Origin: Sodalis sp. Psp
GTDB taxonomy: Bacteria > Pseudomonadota > Gammaproteobacteria > Enterobacterales > Enterobacteriaceae
DNA: 64,000 bases
Assembly: GCA_024648745.1 (NCBI GenBank)
Contig: JAHCVB010000001.1
Location: 62,001-126,000, forward strand
Reading direction: 5' to 3'
Under the pieces are notes generated by a model that ran no database searches, was not told the origin of the DNA, and saw nothing but the letters and a program-made list of their open reading frames with translations. This document shows, one piece after another, positions 45,741 through 56,234 of this stretch. Position numbers and translations under genes: made by a program. How positions within the stretch are numbered: position 1 is the stretch's first letter; each line of letters opens with the position of its first letter.

Positions 45741-46476
45741 CAGGGATCACATTTCAATATGAGTAATCGTATTTCTTCTTCTGATATAAAAATCGCTTTA
45801 TCACATTGAGCGGATAGGTTGATTATCATTCGCATCTTACATACCAAGTATGTGTACCTCCCGCCGAATAAAAAATTCGGCGATGAATCAGTAGCGACAT
45901 GCTTTCTCTGGTTGGTATGGTTACAGGTTATCTCCGTCGTTGACTCAGCGATAGGAGGATGAATCTATAGCATGATCAAAGCTATGTAATCTATTTACTG
46001 ATTCGTTTTCCTGTACTGCGCCCGGATGAAATGGCGTAAAAACGCCCAGCTACCTCCAACTTGTAGAGCACTCCCAGCACCGACCTGGCTTAGCGATGCT
46101 GAGCTTCCATGGCGCTTGCTAGGTATCAAACATTGGAGAGCACACTCACCTAGTCCAGTTTGCTCTTTTTTTTCGGTCATAGCTAAACAGCGTCAAGTGA
46201 AGCAGCGTGCGTACCGAGTGGATTTGGTGTATCAATATCCCAAACGTATCGTTGAAAACCAGGTCGTTGCCGATAGGTGTTCTTCAGTATTCAGATTTAG
46301 CAAATTATTCTAGACTTTGTCGGCACACGGCAAGAATGCTCCAGCCCTGATGTCTACAATCAGGCTTTTATAATTGAGTGACTACCATAAAATACTCTAT
46401 GTTTCCAGTAACAACTTGTCATTTCATTTTTCCAGGAAACTATCATAACATAGCGGATCCCGTAGCTGGTTTTTGC
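45741..46476. other. Spacer between the bepA relic and bcp
   Basis: perM would be expected here; no part is recognised. A perfect 8-base hairpin with an A5 loop lies at 45862-45882. The stretch 46025-46200 is less AT-rich and may be a gene remnant, unassigned. Confidence 0.5.
45862..45882. repeat. Perfect inverted repeat CGCCGAAT/ATTCGGCG with A5 loop
   Basis: Eight perfectly paired bases flank AAAAA (TTTTT on the other strand). It is GC-rich against its decayed surroundings and could fold in RNA or as a cruciform. No downstream T-run and no adjacent intact gene explain it. Confidence 0.5.
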
Positions 46477-46944
46477 TCAGATACTTTTTAGATACGCCAG
46501 CACGATATCGTGGTGATTGCTGACTTTGAAATCATCGAACACTTTCTCAATGATACCGTTCGCCCCTACCAGGAAACTAATGCGGTGTATACCGTCGTAG
46601 GTTCTCCCCATAAACGTTTTCTCTCCCCAGACGCTAAACTGGCTGGCAACCTGATGGTCCTCGTCAGAGAGCAAAGTAAAATTGAGCAACTCTTTTTCTG
46701 CGAAGCGGGAAAGCTTTTCTGGTTTGTCGGTACTGATGCCCAACACTTTCACCCTGAATTTTTTCAGGTAGCTCATGTTATCGCGCAATCCACACGCTTG
46801 TATGGTGCAGCCTGGCGTCATCGCTTTAGGATAAAAATAGACTAATACTTTTTGCCCCTGGAAGTTTGTAAGGCTGATGAGTTTACCGTTCTGATCAGGT
46901 AGACTAAATTGTGGTGCTGTATCACCGACTTTCAGTAGCGTCAT
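46477..46944 (-). CDS. bcp: Thiol peroxidase Bcp (atypical 2-Cys peroxiredoxin)
   Basis: Reduces hydrogen peroxide and organic peroxides with thioredoxin as donor. The ATG at 46944 (MTLLKVGDTAPQFSLPDQNG) gives 155 residues (E. coli 156). The peroxidatic and resolving cysteines are both in MTPGCTIQACGLRDN. Further conserved blocks are GISTDKPEKLSRFAEKELLNFTLLSDEDHQV and YDGIHRISFLV. Upstream gcvR, its usual operon partner, is a relic, so bcp must now be transcribed from a new or internal promoter. Fits an aerobic life with full complex I. Confidence 0.96.
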   Translation of the reverse strand: MTLLKVGDTAPQFSLPDQNGKLISLTNFQGQKVLVYFYPKAMTPGCTIQACGLRDNMSYLKKFRVKVLGISTDKPEKLSRFAEKELLNFTLLSDEDHQVASQFSVWGEKTFMGRTYDGIHRISFLVGANGIIEKVFDDFKVSNHHDIVLAYLKSI

Positions 46945-47059
46945 TGCAGTCTCCTTCTCTCTTTCTGGCGCTGATATCAACAGCTTCCAATATTGCCTTG
47001 TGTATTTAGTTCTGTACAGAACTAATGAAGCTACTATTTACCAGAGGAACAACTCATTC

Positions 47060-47330
47060 GACTAATTATGCACGGTCATCTGCGTGGCAGCTGAGGACCT
47101 ATCGACTGGATTTTCGATATCATGGAAATGGTGATCTGATGATTATTCAACAACAAGTCGGTACAGAATTTGATTTCGGGTAGAGTCATCCACATCTAGA
47201 TCGTGATCCAGAATTGTGGCAGGAGGCCGTCGTCTGCTTCCTATGGTTGGCGAGCTGTCGTAATTAACATCAACAGAGTCTAGTTCAACTCCTTTCAGCG
47301 GCAGAGTAAATTTGATTAAGGAGGCGCGAT
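47060..47330 (-). pseudogene. gcvR: gcvR relic (glycine cleavage regulator)
   Basis: The minus strand reads FTLPLKGVELD (family STLPLKGAELD), then RRRPPA and DHDLDVDDSTRNQI (family ARPRPPMP and VQVDVADSPHLIERF). A frame with a stop follows: SDHHFHDIENPVDRSS and AATQMTVHN (family DAHHMNIAELVSRTQP and AAQLHIQI). GcvR lies just upstream of bcp and divergent from dapA in E. coli. The N-terminal ACT domain is not readable. Dead. Confidence 0.65.
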
Positions 47331-47874
47331 GGCATTAGTTAGTGTGACGGGTTAGCCTTCGGTAGAGAAGCATAGTTACCTTCGTGACCACTGACGTGAT
47401 GGATAATTGCACTTTATTCTAGGATATGCGAGATCGTCCATGGCAATGGAGCACAATGTGCAAAACAGCTACGTTAGCTTCATCAGCAAAGCGTGCTAGC
47501 AAAACAGTAAACAGCTGTTGGTGAATACAGAAGTTACAGGTCTACTTGTTTTATCGGTGTGTAGGCTTCCAAATGGCAGCAGATTCCGAGCAGAATCCTT
47601 TCCCTTATTCTGGGCGTCTGAGGCTTAGTGACAACAGTTCACAACAGCTGCCGCAAGAAGGCAGCATAATACCGCATAGCTTCACCTACAGTACTTTCGC
47701 GCATTATGGCTGGTTCAAATACGCTTAAAGTGATGCCATTAATCAAGAGATGTCAAACCAGCTGTGTCCAGTTAAGGTGATAACCAGATAATATTACTGC
47801 AATGATGACAAAATAGCGCTTTCTGATCGGATAATTATAACTTAAGTGATAACTTTAAAAAGTCATTGCTAAAA
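47331..47874. other. Spacer between the gcvR relic and the dapA leader
   Basis: It probably contains the unreadable 5' half of gcvR. No other gene or RNA is recognised. TATAAC-like sequence near 47836-47841 could be part of a dapA promoter. Confidence 0.4.
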
Positions 47875-47911
47875 ACTTATCAATCTGATGTTTGCTTGCT
47901 TTTTGATAAGT
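47875..47911. promoter_or_regulatory. Inverted repeat in the dapA leader
   Basis: ACTTATCAA (47875-47883) and TTGATAAGT (47903-47911) form a perfect 9-base inverted repeat with a 19-base spacer, ending 41 bases before the dapA ATG. It could be an operator dyad or a leader hairpin. I know of no standard dapA operator of this form. Confidence 0.4.
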
Positions 47912-47952
47912 GACAAAAGTACCATGGGTAACTTATTTTTAGGAGATAGTCA

Positions 47953-48831
47953 ATGTTTACGGGAAGTATAGTTGCATTGGTTACACCGATGGACGAAAAA
48001 GGCGCCATCGACCGGGTCAGTTTGAAAAAATTAATTGATTATCACGTGGTCAGCGGCACCGCAGCGATCGTAGTCGTGGGAACGACCGGAGAAACATCTA
48101 CCTTGAGTTATGAAGAGCATGGTGATGTGGTGATGTGGACTCTGGAATTCAGTGACGGGCGCGTGCCTGTTATCGCAGGCACTGGTGCCAACTCTACCTC
48201 TGAGGCTGTGTCTCTAACTCGATGCTTCAACGACAGTGGAGTAGTGGGGTGTCTTAGTGTTACGCCGTACTATAACCGGCCGAGCCAGGAGGGGCTCTAC
48301 CAGCATTTTAAAGCGATAGCTGAATGCACTGATCTGCCACAAATTTTGTATAATGTTCCGGCACGTACCGGTTGCGATATGCTGCCACCTACCGTCGCCC
48401 GCCTGGCAGAAATAGAAAATATTATCGGCATTAAGGAAGCAACAGGGAATTTAAGTCGCGTAAGTCAGATCCGAGAGCTGGTCAGTGAGGATTTCCTGCT
48501 GCTAAGTGGCGACGATGCTGGCGCGTTGGACTTTATGCAACTGGGTGGTAAAGGGGTGATTTCCGTGACAGCTAACGTTGCTGCGAAAGAAATGGCGCAA
48601 CTTTGTACACTGGCGGCTGACGGTAAGTATGCTGAGGCGCGCCATCTTAATCAGCTTCTGATGCCGCTGCATCAGAAGCTATTTTTTGAACCTAGCCCTA
48701 TACCGGTTAAATGGGCTTGTAAGACATTGGGGTTGATGGCAACTGACACCCTACGCCTGCCGATGACGCCCTTGACCGAAATGGGCAGCCGCGTGGTAAG
48801 ACAGGCGTTAAAGGATGCGGGTTTATTATAA
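47953..48831 (+). CDS. dapA: 4-hydroxy-tetrahydrodipicolinate synthase DapA
   Basis: Condenses pyruvate and aspartate semialdehyde, the first step committed to meso-DAP and lysine. It has 292 residues, the same as E. coli, with AGGAGA ahead of the ATG. The Schiff-base lysine is in GIKEATGNL, the catalytic tyrosine in [17 protein letters not shown], and the TTGETSTL block carries the proton-relay threonine. Followed after 17 bases by the truncated bamC with its own GGAGG. With dapE it shows that cell-wall DAP synthesis is kept. Confidence 0.97.
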   Translation: MFTGSIVALVTPMDEKGAIDRVSLKKLIDYHVVSGTAAIVVVGTTGETSTLSYEEHGDVVMWTLEFSDGRVPVIAGTGANSTSEAVSLTRCFNDSGVVGCLSVTPYYNRPSQEGLYQHFKAIAECTDLPQILYNVPARTGCDMLPPTVARLAEIENIIGIKEATGNLSRVSQIRELVSEDFLLLSGDDAGALDFMQLGGKGVISVTANVAAKEMAQLCTLAADGKYAEARHLNQLLMPLHQKLFFEPSPIPVKWACKTLGLMATDTLRLPMTPLTEMGSRVVRQALKDAGLL

Positions 48832-48848
48832 CCCTATAGGAGGATCTA

Positions 48849-49142
48849 ATGGCTTTTTCAATGAAAAAATCAATGGTAGCGAAAATAGTGGACATCTCGC
48901 TTGTTATGTTGCTCGCGGCCTGTGCCAGCGAGCAGCGTTATAAACGTCAGGTCAACGATAGTAATGAAGAATATCTAAAAACACCATCTCTGCACACTCT
49001 TTCTAGCCCCCTTGGTATGAGTCTACCTCCGCAGAGCAATGACTATGAAATTCCCTTCGCTCCATTGCACGGAGCAATTGGCAAGGATCTGGATATCCAG
49101 CTGCCAGCTCAGTTACTGGCATTGCCGGACAGTTCCCGTTAG
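48849..49142 (+). CDS. bamC: Truncated BamC lipoprotein (N-terminal segment only)
   Basis: BamC is an outer-membrane lipoprotein of the Bam beta-barrel assembly machine. The frame opens MAFSMKKSMVAKIVD, has a lipoprotein signal with lipobox LLAAC (acylated cysteine near residue 26), then RYKRQVND and the extended segment to LPAQLLALPDSSR. It stops at residue 97 with TAG, against about 344 residues in E. coli. What remains is the signal plus the long unstructured segment that, in E. coli structures, wraps around BamD; both helix-grip domains are gone. GGAGG lies at good spacing before the ATG, and the frame has no other damage. It may be a functional mini-BamC or a recent pseudogene. Confidence 0.85.
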   Translation: MAFSMKKSMVAKIVDISLVMLLAACASEQRYKRQVNDSNEEYLKTPSLHTLSSPLGMSLPPQSNDYEIPFAPLHGAIGKDLDIQLPAQLLALPDSSR

Positions 49143-49262
49143 CAATATCCTCCAGAAGTAGCGAGGAAATTCAGGTGGAAAACAGCACCCAAAGCCATGT
49201 TCTATTGGTTCTAATAGAACTGTGTCAATTTAAGAGGAGCAATACAACGGTTGCTATCGAGT
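49143..49262 (+). pseudogene. bamC: Relic of the BamC helix-grip domain
   Basis: After the TAG at residue 98, a shifted frame gives IQVENSTQSHVLLVLIELCQ, matching the start of the first BamC globular domain ([26 protein letters not shown]). It ends soon in stops. The two folded domains, about 240 residues, are otherwise erased. Confidence 0.65.
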
Positions 49263-49994
49263 AAACCTATGGTTTAAGCCCACCAAGCTATCTGTAGGGT
49301 ACCTTTAATAGTGTCGATAATTACATCTTGCACTTAATACAAAGATAACCAGAGTACCATAACATCGTTCGCGGTATTCCAGATAAGCCTTGTACCCAGT
49401 CATTAACTCATTAACAAAATGTTCACTAAAGTGAGTTTAAAGTTACATTGAAGAAAAAACAAAAACATTCTATAAGCATCCTAGGATGCTGATTTGTTCA
49501 TTCAGTATATCAAGCAATTTACGCTCACAGGCATGGTTAATATAAAATAATGCACCAGAACTAACCAAATTGCATATAGCATCTCTGTTGCCAGAATTAT
49601 TCTAGCTGGCATCTAACCTTGCCAATTAGATAACAAGCACGAACAATATCAGCTGCATCGCACCGTGTAAGTAGATAAAACAGCACAGCAGGCCAGAACT
49701 ATAAACAGCCAGTATCCAGTGATAACGCTGGCGCCAGACAGTACGAATCTAACTTATAACGGCCTAGCGGAGTGAGAGCTGATTTTCCTGAAGAATGCAT
49801 CCAGGAAGTCGACTTTGCTTATTTAGTAATGTCTGTTAGCCATGAAATATGTTATTTCAGATGTGCAACTGACGATCAAAGTTAGAAAAATTACTGGCCA
49901 AATGCAGAGTAAATTCCGTCTACATCCCGCTGCAGTCGATAACCCTACGATAAGGAAATGCCGGCCGGTTCAGTCAGTAACTACTGAGCATCTA
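49263..49994. other. Decayed spacer between bamC and dapE
   Basis: purC is expected here in E. coli order, but nothing recognisable remains. A minus-strand peptide near 49625-49740 (RYHWILAVYSSGLLCCFIYLHG) looks like an eroded membrane protein; unassigned. Confidence 0.5.
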
Positions 49995-51149
49995 TCATAG
50001 GATCAAATATTCCATGATACTCTGATACATGCAGCTCAGCAGTCGTAAATCGTCGGTATTTACGCATTCGTTGACCTTATGGATAGTGTTATTGACCGGG
50101 CCAAGCTCTACAATTTGCGTTCCCTCTTGACGGGCGATAAATCGCCCGTCTGAGGTACCACCGGTGGTTTCCAGACGCGGTGTAATTTTCTGATAATGCT
50201 TCACCGCCCGCACCACTGCCTCTACTAGTTCACCATGTGCGGTGAGAAAGGGTTGGCCGGAAAGGCACCAGTTAATCTGGTAGCACAGGCCATGATTCTG
50301 AATAAGTTCCTCCACTTTCTGGCGAATGATCTTGTCAGTAACCTCAGTATTAAAACGAAAATTAAATTGCACTCTTAGCTTGCCGGGAATGACATTATTA
50401 CTGCTAGTGCCGGCGTAAATATTAGTGATTTGCATCGTGGTAGGCGGGAAAAAGTCATTTCCTTGATCCCATTGAGTCTCTATTAGTTTATTTAGTGCGG
50501 CCATAGCATGGTGCACAGGGTTATCCGCTAGGTGCGGATAAGCAACATGTCCTTGGATTCCCTGAATTAACAAATTCGCAGTCAGCGAGCCACGCCGACC
50601 GTTTTTAATAATATCACCAACTTGACAGCGGCTGGATGGCTCGCCTACCAAGCAGTAATCCAGTCGCTCTTGACGTGCCATCAGTATCTCCATGACTTTA
50701 ACGGTGCCATTGTGCGCGCTAGCTTCCTCATCAGAAGTGATAAGAAACGCTAATCTGCCCTGATGGTACGGATGCTGAGCAACGAAGCGTTCAGCCGCAA
50801 CTACCATAGCAGATAGAGACCCTTTCATATCCGCCGCACCACGGCCATATAGCATACCATCGCGCAGCGTCGGTTCGAATGGCGGGTTATCCCAGCTTTG
50901 CGCATCACCGGCAGGCACCACATCGGTATGGCCGGCAAAGACTAGTGTTCGTCCTTTGCCGCGCCAGGCCCAGAAATTCTGGGTATCGCCGAACGGCATT
51001 GGTTCAACCGTGAATTCCAGCGTCCGCAGGCGGTCAATTATGATCGCTTGGCATCCAGCGTCGTCAGGACTAAGAGAAGGCTGTTTGATCAATTGCTGTG
51101 CAAGTCTTACTACAGGACAAGATACTGCAAACTTTATGGACGGTGACAT
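49995..51149 (-). CDS. dapE: Succinyl-diaminopimelate desuccinylase DapE
   Basis: Di-zinc hydrolase removing succinate from N-succinyl-LL-DAP, late in DAP/lysine synthesis. Metal-binding residues are visible in [36 protein letters not shown] and [10 protein letters not shown]. It is 384 residues, against 375 in E. coli. E. coli starts MSCPVIEL; here that point reads GTA-TCT-TGT (VSCPVVRL), so the ancestral ATG is lost and translation must begin eight codons upstream at MSPSIKFA, with a poor ribosome site. The core is intact. Confidence 0.95.
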   Translation of the reverse strand: MSPSIKFAVSCPVVRLAQQLIKQPSLSPDDAGCQAIIIDRLRTLEFTVEPMPFGDTQNFWAWRGKGRTLVFAGHTDVVPAGDAQSWDNPPFEPTLRDGMLYGRGAADMKGSLSAMVVAAERFVAQHPYHQGRLAFLITSDEEASAHNGTVKVMEILMARQERLDYCLVGEPSSRCQVGDIIKNGRRGSLTANLLIQGIQGHVAYPHLADNPVHHAMAALNKLIETQWDQGNDFFPPTTMQITNIYAGTSSNNVIPGKLRVQFNFRFNTEVTDKIIRQKVEELIQNHGLCYQINWCLSGQPFLTAHGELVEAVVRAVKHYQKITPRLETTGGTSDGRFIARQEGTQIVELGPVNNTIHKVNECVNTDDLRLLSCMYQSIMEYLIL

Positions 51150-51694
51150 AAGTAGCCTGACGCGGAAAACCTTGTAAAATCCAACAAGGATGCTAGATCA
51201 CCGCTAGCTGAGTATCAGTGTCACGGCATCAAGTTGGTATAATGAATAATGAGATAAGTATGTTAGATTAAAAGACTAGATAATATAGAAAATTTTTATG
51301 TAAACGATACTACAGAATCAGTTTTTATTTAACATATACTAATTAACACTAAAGACAACTGAGACAGTAGATGATATTAAAGAACACTCAGTCTGCTAGT
51401 GTCTTTTATCTTTGTTTTTCGTAAGGCTATGTTCTCAGTATCATGAAAGTCTTGGATGTGAGCTATTGTTAGTATTTTACTAGGCCTTTGGCCAGTTATT
51501 TAGTCTCTAAAATTAGAAACATTAAAGTGGTGCGCTAGACGATGGTGAACCATGAGAGATTGATGCTTTAGCAAGCATGCCGTTAAAGAATAATAATTGC
51601 AAGATTCTGGCAAAATTAAGTTTACCCTGCAGGACTGCCTGACACCGAGAGATTTATTGAGTTATGATCATTTTTACGCCGTCTCCTTGAAGCC
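51150..51694. other. Spacer upstream of dapE
   Basis: AT-rich; the acrD-narQ-aegA region of E. coli would lie here and nothing of it is recognised. No RNA or hairpin is supported. Confidence 0.45.
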
Positions 51695-52065
51695 ATCATT
51701 GGAAATACGTTGTTATCTAATCACTGGTTTGTATTGCGTAAAATCGTCTATGACCTAATTATTTTTCATCATGGTAAAAGACGATGGAATGTTGATTGAG
51801 GCCTGGCACCGGCTTGCTGAGTGATGATACACCAGAAGAATGTATCAGGCGCAAAGCGATGGAGGAGACTGGTTTTACAGTAGATAAAGTGGAAAAATTG
51901 TTTGCCGCAATATTGCGCGTCGCAACTCTGGTTGCGGGGTAGAAGACGAGGTAATAGACGTCCTTGAAATTCCATTTCTTGATGCGATGAAATGATACAA
52001 GACGGCCGTATCTGAGACGGAAAAACCATTAATGCTATTGCAACAGGAGGCTTCAGTTTCGTGGT
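51695..52065 (+). pseudogene. nudK: nudK relic (GDP-mannose Nudix hydrolase)
   Basis: Plus-strand frames give IIGNTLLSNHWFVLRKIVYDL (family KDKILSDNYFTLHNITYDL). They then give LLSDDTPEECIRRKAMEETGF with KVEKLF (family [30 protein letters not shown]), which includes part of the Nudix box. Finally comes EVLEIPFLDAM-like sequence with several stops (family IEVLELPFSQALEMI). At least two frameshifts and a large deletion before the Nudix box. nudK lies near tktB-talA in E. coli, supporting the call. Confidence 0.85.
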
Positions 52066-52802
52066 TGGCTGACCTTAGTTAAGTAACAGTCCGTGATAAA
52101 TAACGACAAACAATGGATAATTGTGCTCATGATCTCCAAATGCCAGAAGAAGTGAGTTATTCCTAGGCATCACAAAAGTTTTTGTTATCTGTTTTATGGA
52201 TCTGATTATGGATCTGGCGTCAATCAGGGACACTAGTCGAGCAATGATCGATGATGGTGTCCTATGATAAACTAGTAAACGAAATTATTTGGCTAGTATA
52301 CTAATCTATAAATAATAATATGAAATGTTCCAGCTTTCATGACAGGAGTGCCGAGAAACAGCAGTAACACATCAGAACGAATAAGAGAAAATTTCAGAAG
52401 CCTTAGGGAGGCAAATCCGTTTTCGAGTAGCGCAACACAAATTAGAGGAGTCGAGAGTACGACGGCACACACTTACCCTGTCGTCAAGTGCCTTCCTTTT
52501 TCATCAGTCGTAATCTGCCATGGTCATAGGCTCTAAGAAGACAGCTATCACGGACAAGGCGCTCTAACGGAGATCTTGAGGCGTGTATCTTTCAACTGGG
52601 CAGATGGGCGAAGCTGAATTGAATAACAAATTAATTTCACAGTCTGTCAAATTCTTTACGTTATCATGTCATGAATCACTCATTTATTGCTCATGCGAAT
52701 ATTAAAGCAAGTATCTCTATCTCCGACTCAAGTACATCAGCTGTTACTCAAGTACAGCAATAGAGAGACACGTAGAATCTAAAGACCACTGGGCAAGGAT
52801 GA
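52066..52802. other. Spacer downstream of tkt
   Basis: No gene, RNA or strong terminator for tal-tkt is visible. The stretch 52370-52480 is less AT-rich but gives no recognisable protein. Confidence 0.45.
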
Positions 52803-54797
52803 TCACTTCAGTAGTTTTCGTGCTTTGCTCAAAATATTGTTAACGGTGAACCCAAAGACCTTGAATAGTTCTTCTGCCGGCGCCGATTTACCGAAAGTGG
52901 CCATGCCAATGATGTCGCCGTTCAAGCCAACGTATTTGTACCAGTATTCGGCAATACCGGCTTCGATAGCAATACGGGCTGTAACCACTGTCGGCAACAC
53001 TGATTCCCGATACACTGCGTCTTGCAAGTCAAAGACGTCAGTAGAAGGCAGTGACACCACGCGCACTTTACGGCCTTCGTCTCTCAGTTGCTGATAGGCA
53101 CCAACTGCCAGCCCCACTTCCGAACCAGTAGCGATCAGAATCAGCTCTGGTTGATCTTCACAGTTTTTCAGCACATAACCACCACGAGCAATATCTGCTA
53201 GCTGTCGTGGCGTCCGCTCCTGCTGCTCCAAAGGCTGGCGGGAGAGAATTAGTGCGGTAGGGCCGTCGTGGCGCTCAATAGCTTTCTTCCAGGCGACTGC
53301 TGTTTCCACCTGATCGCAAGGACGCCAGTTACTCATATTCGGTGTCATACGCAGGCTAGCTAATTGCTCGACTGGCTGATGAGTCGGACCGTCTTCCCCT
53401 AAACCGATGGAGTCATGGGTATAGACCATGATATGGCGTGTTTTCATAAGTGCTGCCATACGCACTGCGTTACGGGCGTATTCGACGAATACCAGAAATG
53501 TTGCGGTATATGGCACAAAGCCACCGTGATGAGCGATACCATTACCAATGGCCGTCATCCCGAATTCGCGCACACCGTAATGAATATAGTTACCGGAAGG
53601 ATCGTCAGAGATAGACGTAGATTTCGACCAAATAGTCAGATTACTGGGCGCTAAGTCTGCCGATCCGCCGAGGAATTCTGGCAGTATAGGTCCGAAGGCT
53701 TCCAACGCGTTGTACGAGGCTTTGCGGCTGGAAATTTCTGCTGGCTTGTTCTGCAGTTGTTCAATGATTTTCTTGCTTTCCTTCTGCCAGTTTTCCGGCA
53801 GTTCTCCATACATACGGCGTTTAAACTCTTTCGCCAGCTCGGGATGAGCCTGCTCATAGGCAGCCAATTTTTTATTCCAGGCCATTTCTTTCTCGAAGCC
53901 CGCTTCCTTCGCATCCCAAGCTTGATAAATTTCCTGAAAAATTTTGAACGGCGGATCATCCCAGTCTAGAGCTTTGCGTGTGGCGGCAATTTCTTCATCA
54001 CCCAGAGGAGCTCCATGGGCGCTGCTGGTGCCTGCTTTGGTTGGCGCACCAAAGGCGATAACGGTTTTGCACATTAACAACGACGGCTTATCAGTCACAG
54101 CACGGGCAGTTTCAATCGCTATCTTGATGGCATTACTATTGTGGCCGTCCACGCTGCGCACCACATGCCAACCATAGGATTCAAAACGGGCGGCAGTATC
54201 ATCATTGAACCAGCCTTCGACGTTGCCGTCGATGGAGATACCGTTATCGTCATAGAATACCACCAGTTTGCCCAGCTTCATAGTGCCTGCCAGAGAACAT
54301 GCTTCGTGAGAGATGCCTTCCATCATGCAGCCATCGCCAAGAAAAACATAGGTATAATGGTCAATAATCTCATTTTTTGGACGGTTGAATTGCGCTGCCA
54401 GCGTACGCTCAGCAATTGCTAGGCCGACAGCATTGGCAATACCTTGTCCTAACGGACCGGTAGTGATTTCTACTCCATCGGTATAACCGTATTCTGGGTG
54501 CCCAGGAGTTTTTGAGTGTAGCTGGCGAAAATTCTTCAGCTCTTCTATCGATAGGTCATAGCCAGTGAGATGTAGTAGGCTATAAAGCAGCATCGAGCCG
54601 TGGCCGTTGGAAAGAATAAAGCGGTCGCGATCGATCCATTTTGGATTAGATGGATTATGATTCATGTAATCGCGCCATAAAACTTCAGCAATATCTGCCA
54701 TGCCCATGGGGGCGCCCGGATGGCCAGAATTAGCTTTCTGCACGGCATCCATACTTAAGGTACGGATGGCGTTGGCAAGCACTTTTCTAGATATCAT
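52803..54797 (-). CDS. tktB: Transketolase
   Basis: Thiamine-diphosphate enzyme moving two-carbon units in the non-oxidative pentose phosphate pathway. It has 664 residues (E. coli TktA 663, TktB 667). Visible: the N-terminal [21 protein letters not shown], the TPP motif [18 protein letters not shown], the pyrimidine domain [20 protein letters not shown] and [21 protein letters not shown] with catalytic histidines. It lies 16 bases after tal on the same strand, the talA-tktB layout of E. coli, so the symbol follows position; sequence alone does not separate tktA from tktB. It is likely the only transketolase. Confidence 0.95.
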   Translation of the reverse strand: MISRKVLANAIRTLSMDAVQKANSGHPGAPMGMADIAEVLWRDYMNHNPSNPKWIDRDRFILSNGHGSMLLYSLLHLTGYDLSIEELKNFRQLHSKTPGHPEYGYTDGVEITTGPLGQGIANAVGLAIAERTLAAQFNRPKNEIIDHYTYVFLGDGCMMEGISHEACSLAGTMKLGKLVVFYDDNGISIDGNVEGWFNDDTAARFESYGWHVVRSVDGHNSNAIKIAIETARAVTDKPSLLMCKTVIAFGAPTKAGTSSAHGAPLGDEEIAATRKALDWDDPPFKIFQEIYQAWDAKEAGFEKEMAWNKKLAAYEQAHPELAKEFKRRMYGELPENWQKESKKIIEQLQNKPAEISSRKASYNALEAFGPILPEFLGGSADLAPSNLTIWSKSTSISDDPSGNYIHYGVREFGMTAIGNGIAHHGGFVPYTATFLVFVEYARNAVRMAALMKTRHIMVYTHDSIGLGEDGPTHQPVEQLASLRMTPNMSNWRPCDQVETAVAWKKAIERHDGPTALILSRQPLEQQERTPRQLADIARGGYVLKNCEDQPELILIATGSEVGLAVGAYQQLRDEGRKVRVVSLPSTDVFDLQDAVYRESVLPTVVTARIAIEAGIAEYWYKYVGLNGDIIGMATFGKSAPAEELFKVFGFTVNNILSKARKLLK

Positions 54798-54813
54798 TGA
54801 AATGCTCCAAAGG

Positions 54814-55764
54814 TTACAGTTTTGACACTAAAAGATCTTCTAGGATTTGCTGATCAACCGAGAATTGGCGAATGCCTTCGGCTAGCTTGTCTACAGCCAT
54901 TGCGTCCTGATTATGTTCCCAGCGGAATTCTGCTTCAGACAACAACGCTGGCTGATGAAAACCTTCAGTAGGGAGGGACAGCTTACGTTCGACACTCTGA
55001 TCGCTGTTACACAGCTCTTCCAGTAAGATGGGAGAAATAGTCAAACGATCACACCCAGCTAGCGCTAATATTTGTTCAACTTTGCGAAAACTAGCGCCCA
55101 TAATGACGGTTTGATAACGATGCTGTTTGTAGTAATTGTAGATTTTGCGCACCGATTTTACTCCCGGATCTTCGTCGGCCACATATAGATCCAGCGGCTT
55201 TCTCTGGTTATACCAGTCATAAATACGGCCGACAAACGGCGAAATCAAATACACACCTGCTTCGGCACAGGCACGGGCTTGTGCAAAGGAAAATAACAAA
55301 GTCAAATTGCAATTGATGCCTTCTTTTTCTAACTCTTCCGCAGCTTTTATACCCTCCCAGGTAGCAGCCAATTTAATCAGAATACGGGATTTATCGATAT
55401 TCTGTTCCTGGTACATAGCTACTAGTTTTCGTGCTTTAGCGACACACATGCCGCGATCGAAGGAGAGGCGTGCATCCACCTCAGTAGAGACACGTCCGTG
55501 CACGTTTTTTAGGATTTCTACGCCGATATTGATCGCCAATTTATCACTGGCATTAATAATTTGGGTTTCTCGGGTGCCGCCTTGATTGCGGGCATAGGCC
55601 AACGCGTCTTTAAACAACGACTGATAGGTAGTCAGGCTGGCGGCTTTTAGGATCAGTGATGGGTTGGTAGTAACATCTTGCGGAGTGTAATAGCGGATGG
55701 ACTCGATGTCTCCGCTGTCGACTACGACGGCGGTAAATTGTTTCAGACCTTCTAACTGGTTCAT
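54814..55764 (-). CDS. talA: Transaldolase TalA
   Basis: Moves the dihydroxyacetone unit between sugar phosphates in the pentose phosphate pathway. It has 316 residues, equal to E. coli TalA. The Schiff-base lysine is in [16 protein letters not shown] near residue 131, the N-terminal [25 protein letters not shown] holds the catalytic aspartate, and [11 protein letters not shown] is conserved. First gene of the tal-tkt pair. An AT-rich decayed spacer lies upstream. Confidence 0.96.
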   Translation of the reverse strand: MNQLEGLKQFTAVVVDSGDIESIRYYTPQDVTTNPSLILKAASLTTYQSLFKDALAYARNQGGTRETQIINASDKLAINIGVEILKNVHGRVSTEVDARLSFDRGMCVAKARKLVAMYQEQNIDKSRILIKLAATWEGIKAAEELEKEGINCNLTLLFSFAQARACAEAGVYLISPFVGRIYDWYNQRKPLDLYVADEDPGVKSVRKIYNYYKQHRYQTVIMGASFRKVEQILALAGCDRLTISPILLEELCNSDQSVERKLSLPTEGFHQPALLSEAEFRWEHNQDAMAVDKLAEGIRQFSVDQQILEDLLVSKL

Positions 55765-56234
55765 TTCTTAGCTCCATGATATAGAATGCGATGATCAGTT
55801 AAGAGTGATAATTGATTTTTAGAATAACACTGCATCATCAAGATTGTGAGAATAAAATACACTTTTTCTGATTATTAAAATAATTCTAATTGATGGCCAT
55901 GCAGAAAAACAAAGCCTACATTATCTATCCTGCCGCATATACGTGTGTAAAAGTCAACAATCTACTTTATTTTGTCATGAATAATTATAGAAGTGCTATA
56001 TCTTAGTAACTGGCTTTAGACTGATGCAGTCAAATTACCTAAATCCCCTGTGTGAACGCTTGGTGATTACGCTGTACAATTTAAGTATGCTGATATTAAG
56101 CGCTAGTGCCTCTTTAAACTGCTGGCAATTTCCTCAGGCTAAAGAAAATCAGAGGTGATCACCAAATCACCCCCTAATAACGCAGAACAAAATGTGTCTT
56201 TAATAACTCTAGAGACCTACAATGTTTATCGGGT
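55765..56234. other. Spacer between hemF and talA
   Basis: maeB (and, in E. coli, the eut cluster) would lie around here; nothing recognisable remains. It must contain the talA promoter, but no clear hexamer pair is evident. Confidence 0.45.

Noticed and set aside
46026-46313. 95-residue plus-strand frame near bcp
   Set aside because: Composition is Arg/Pro/Ser-rich like an antisense shadow; no family recognised and no ribosome site.
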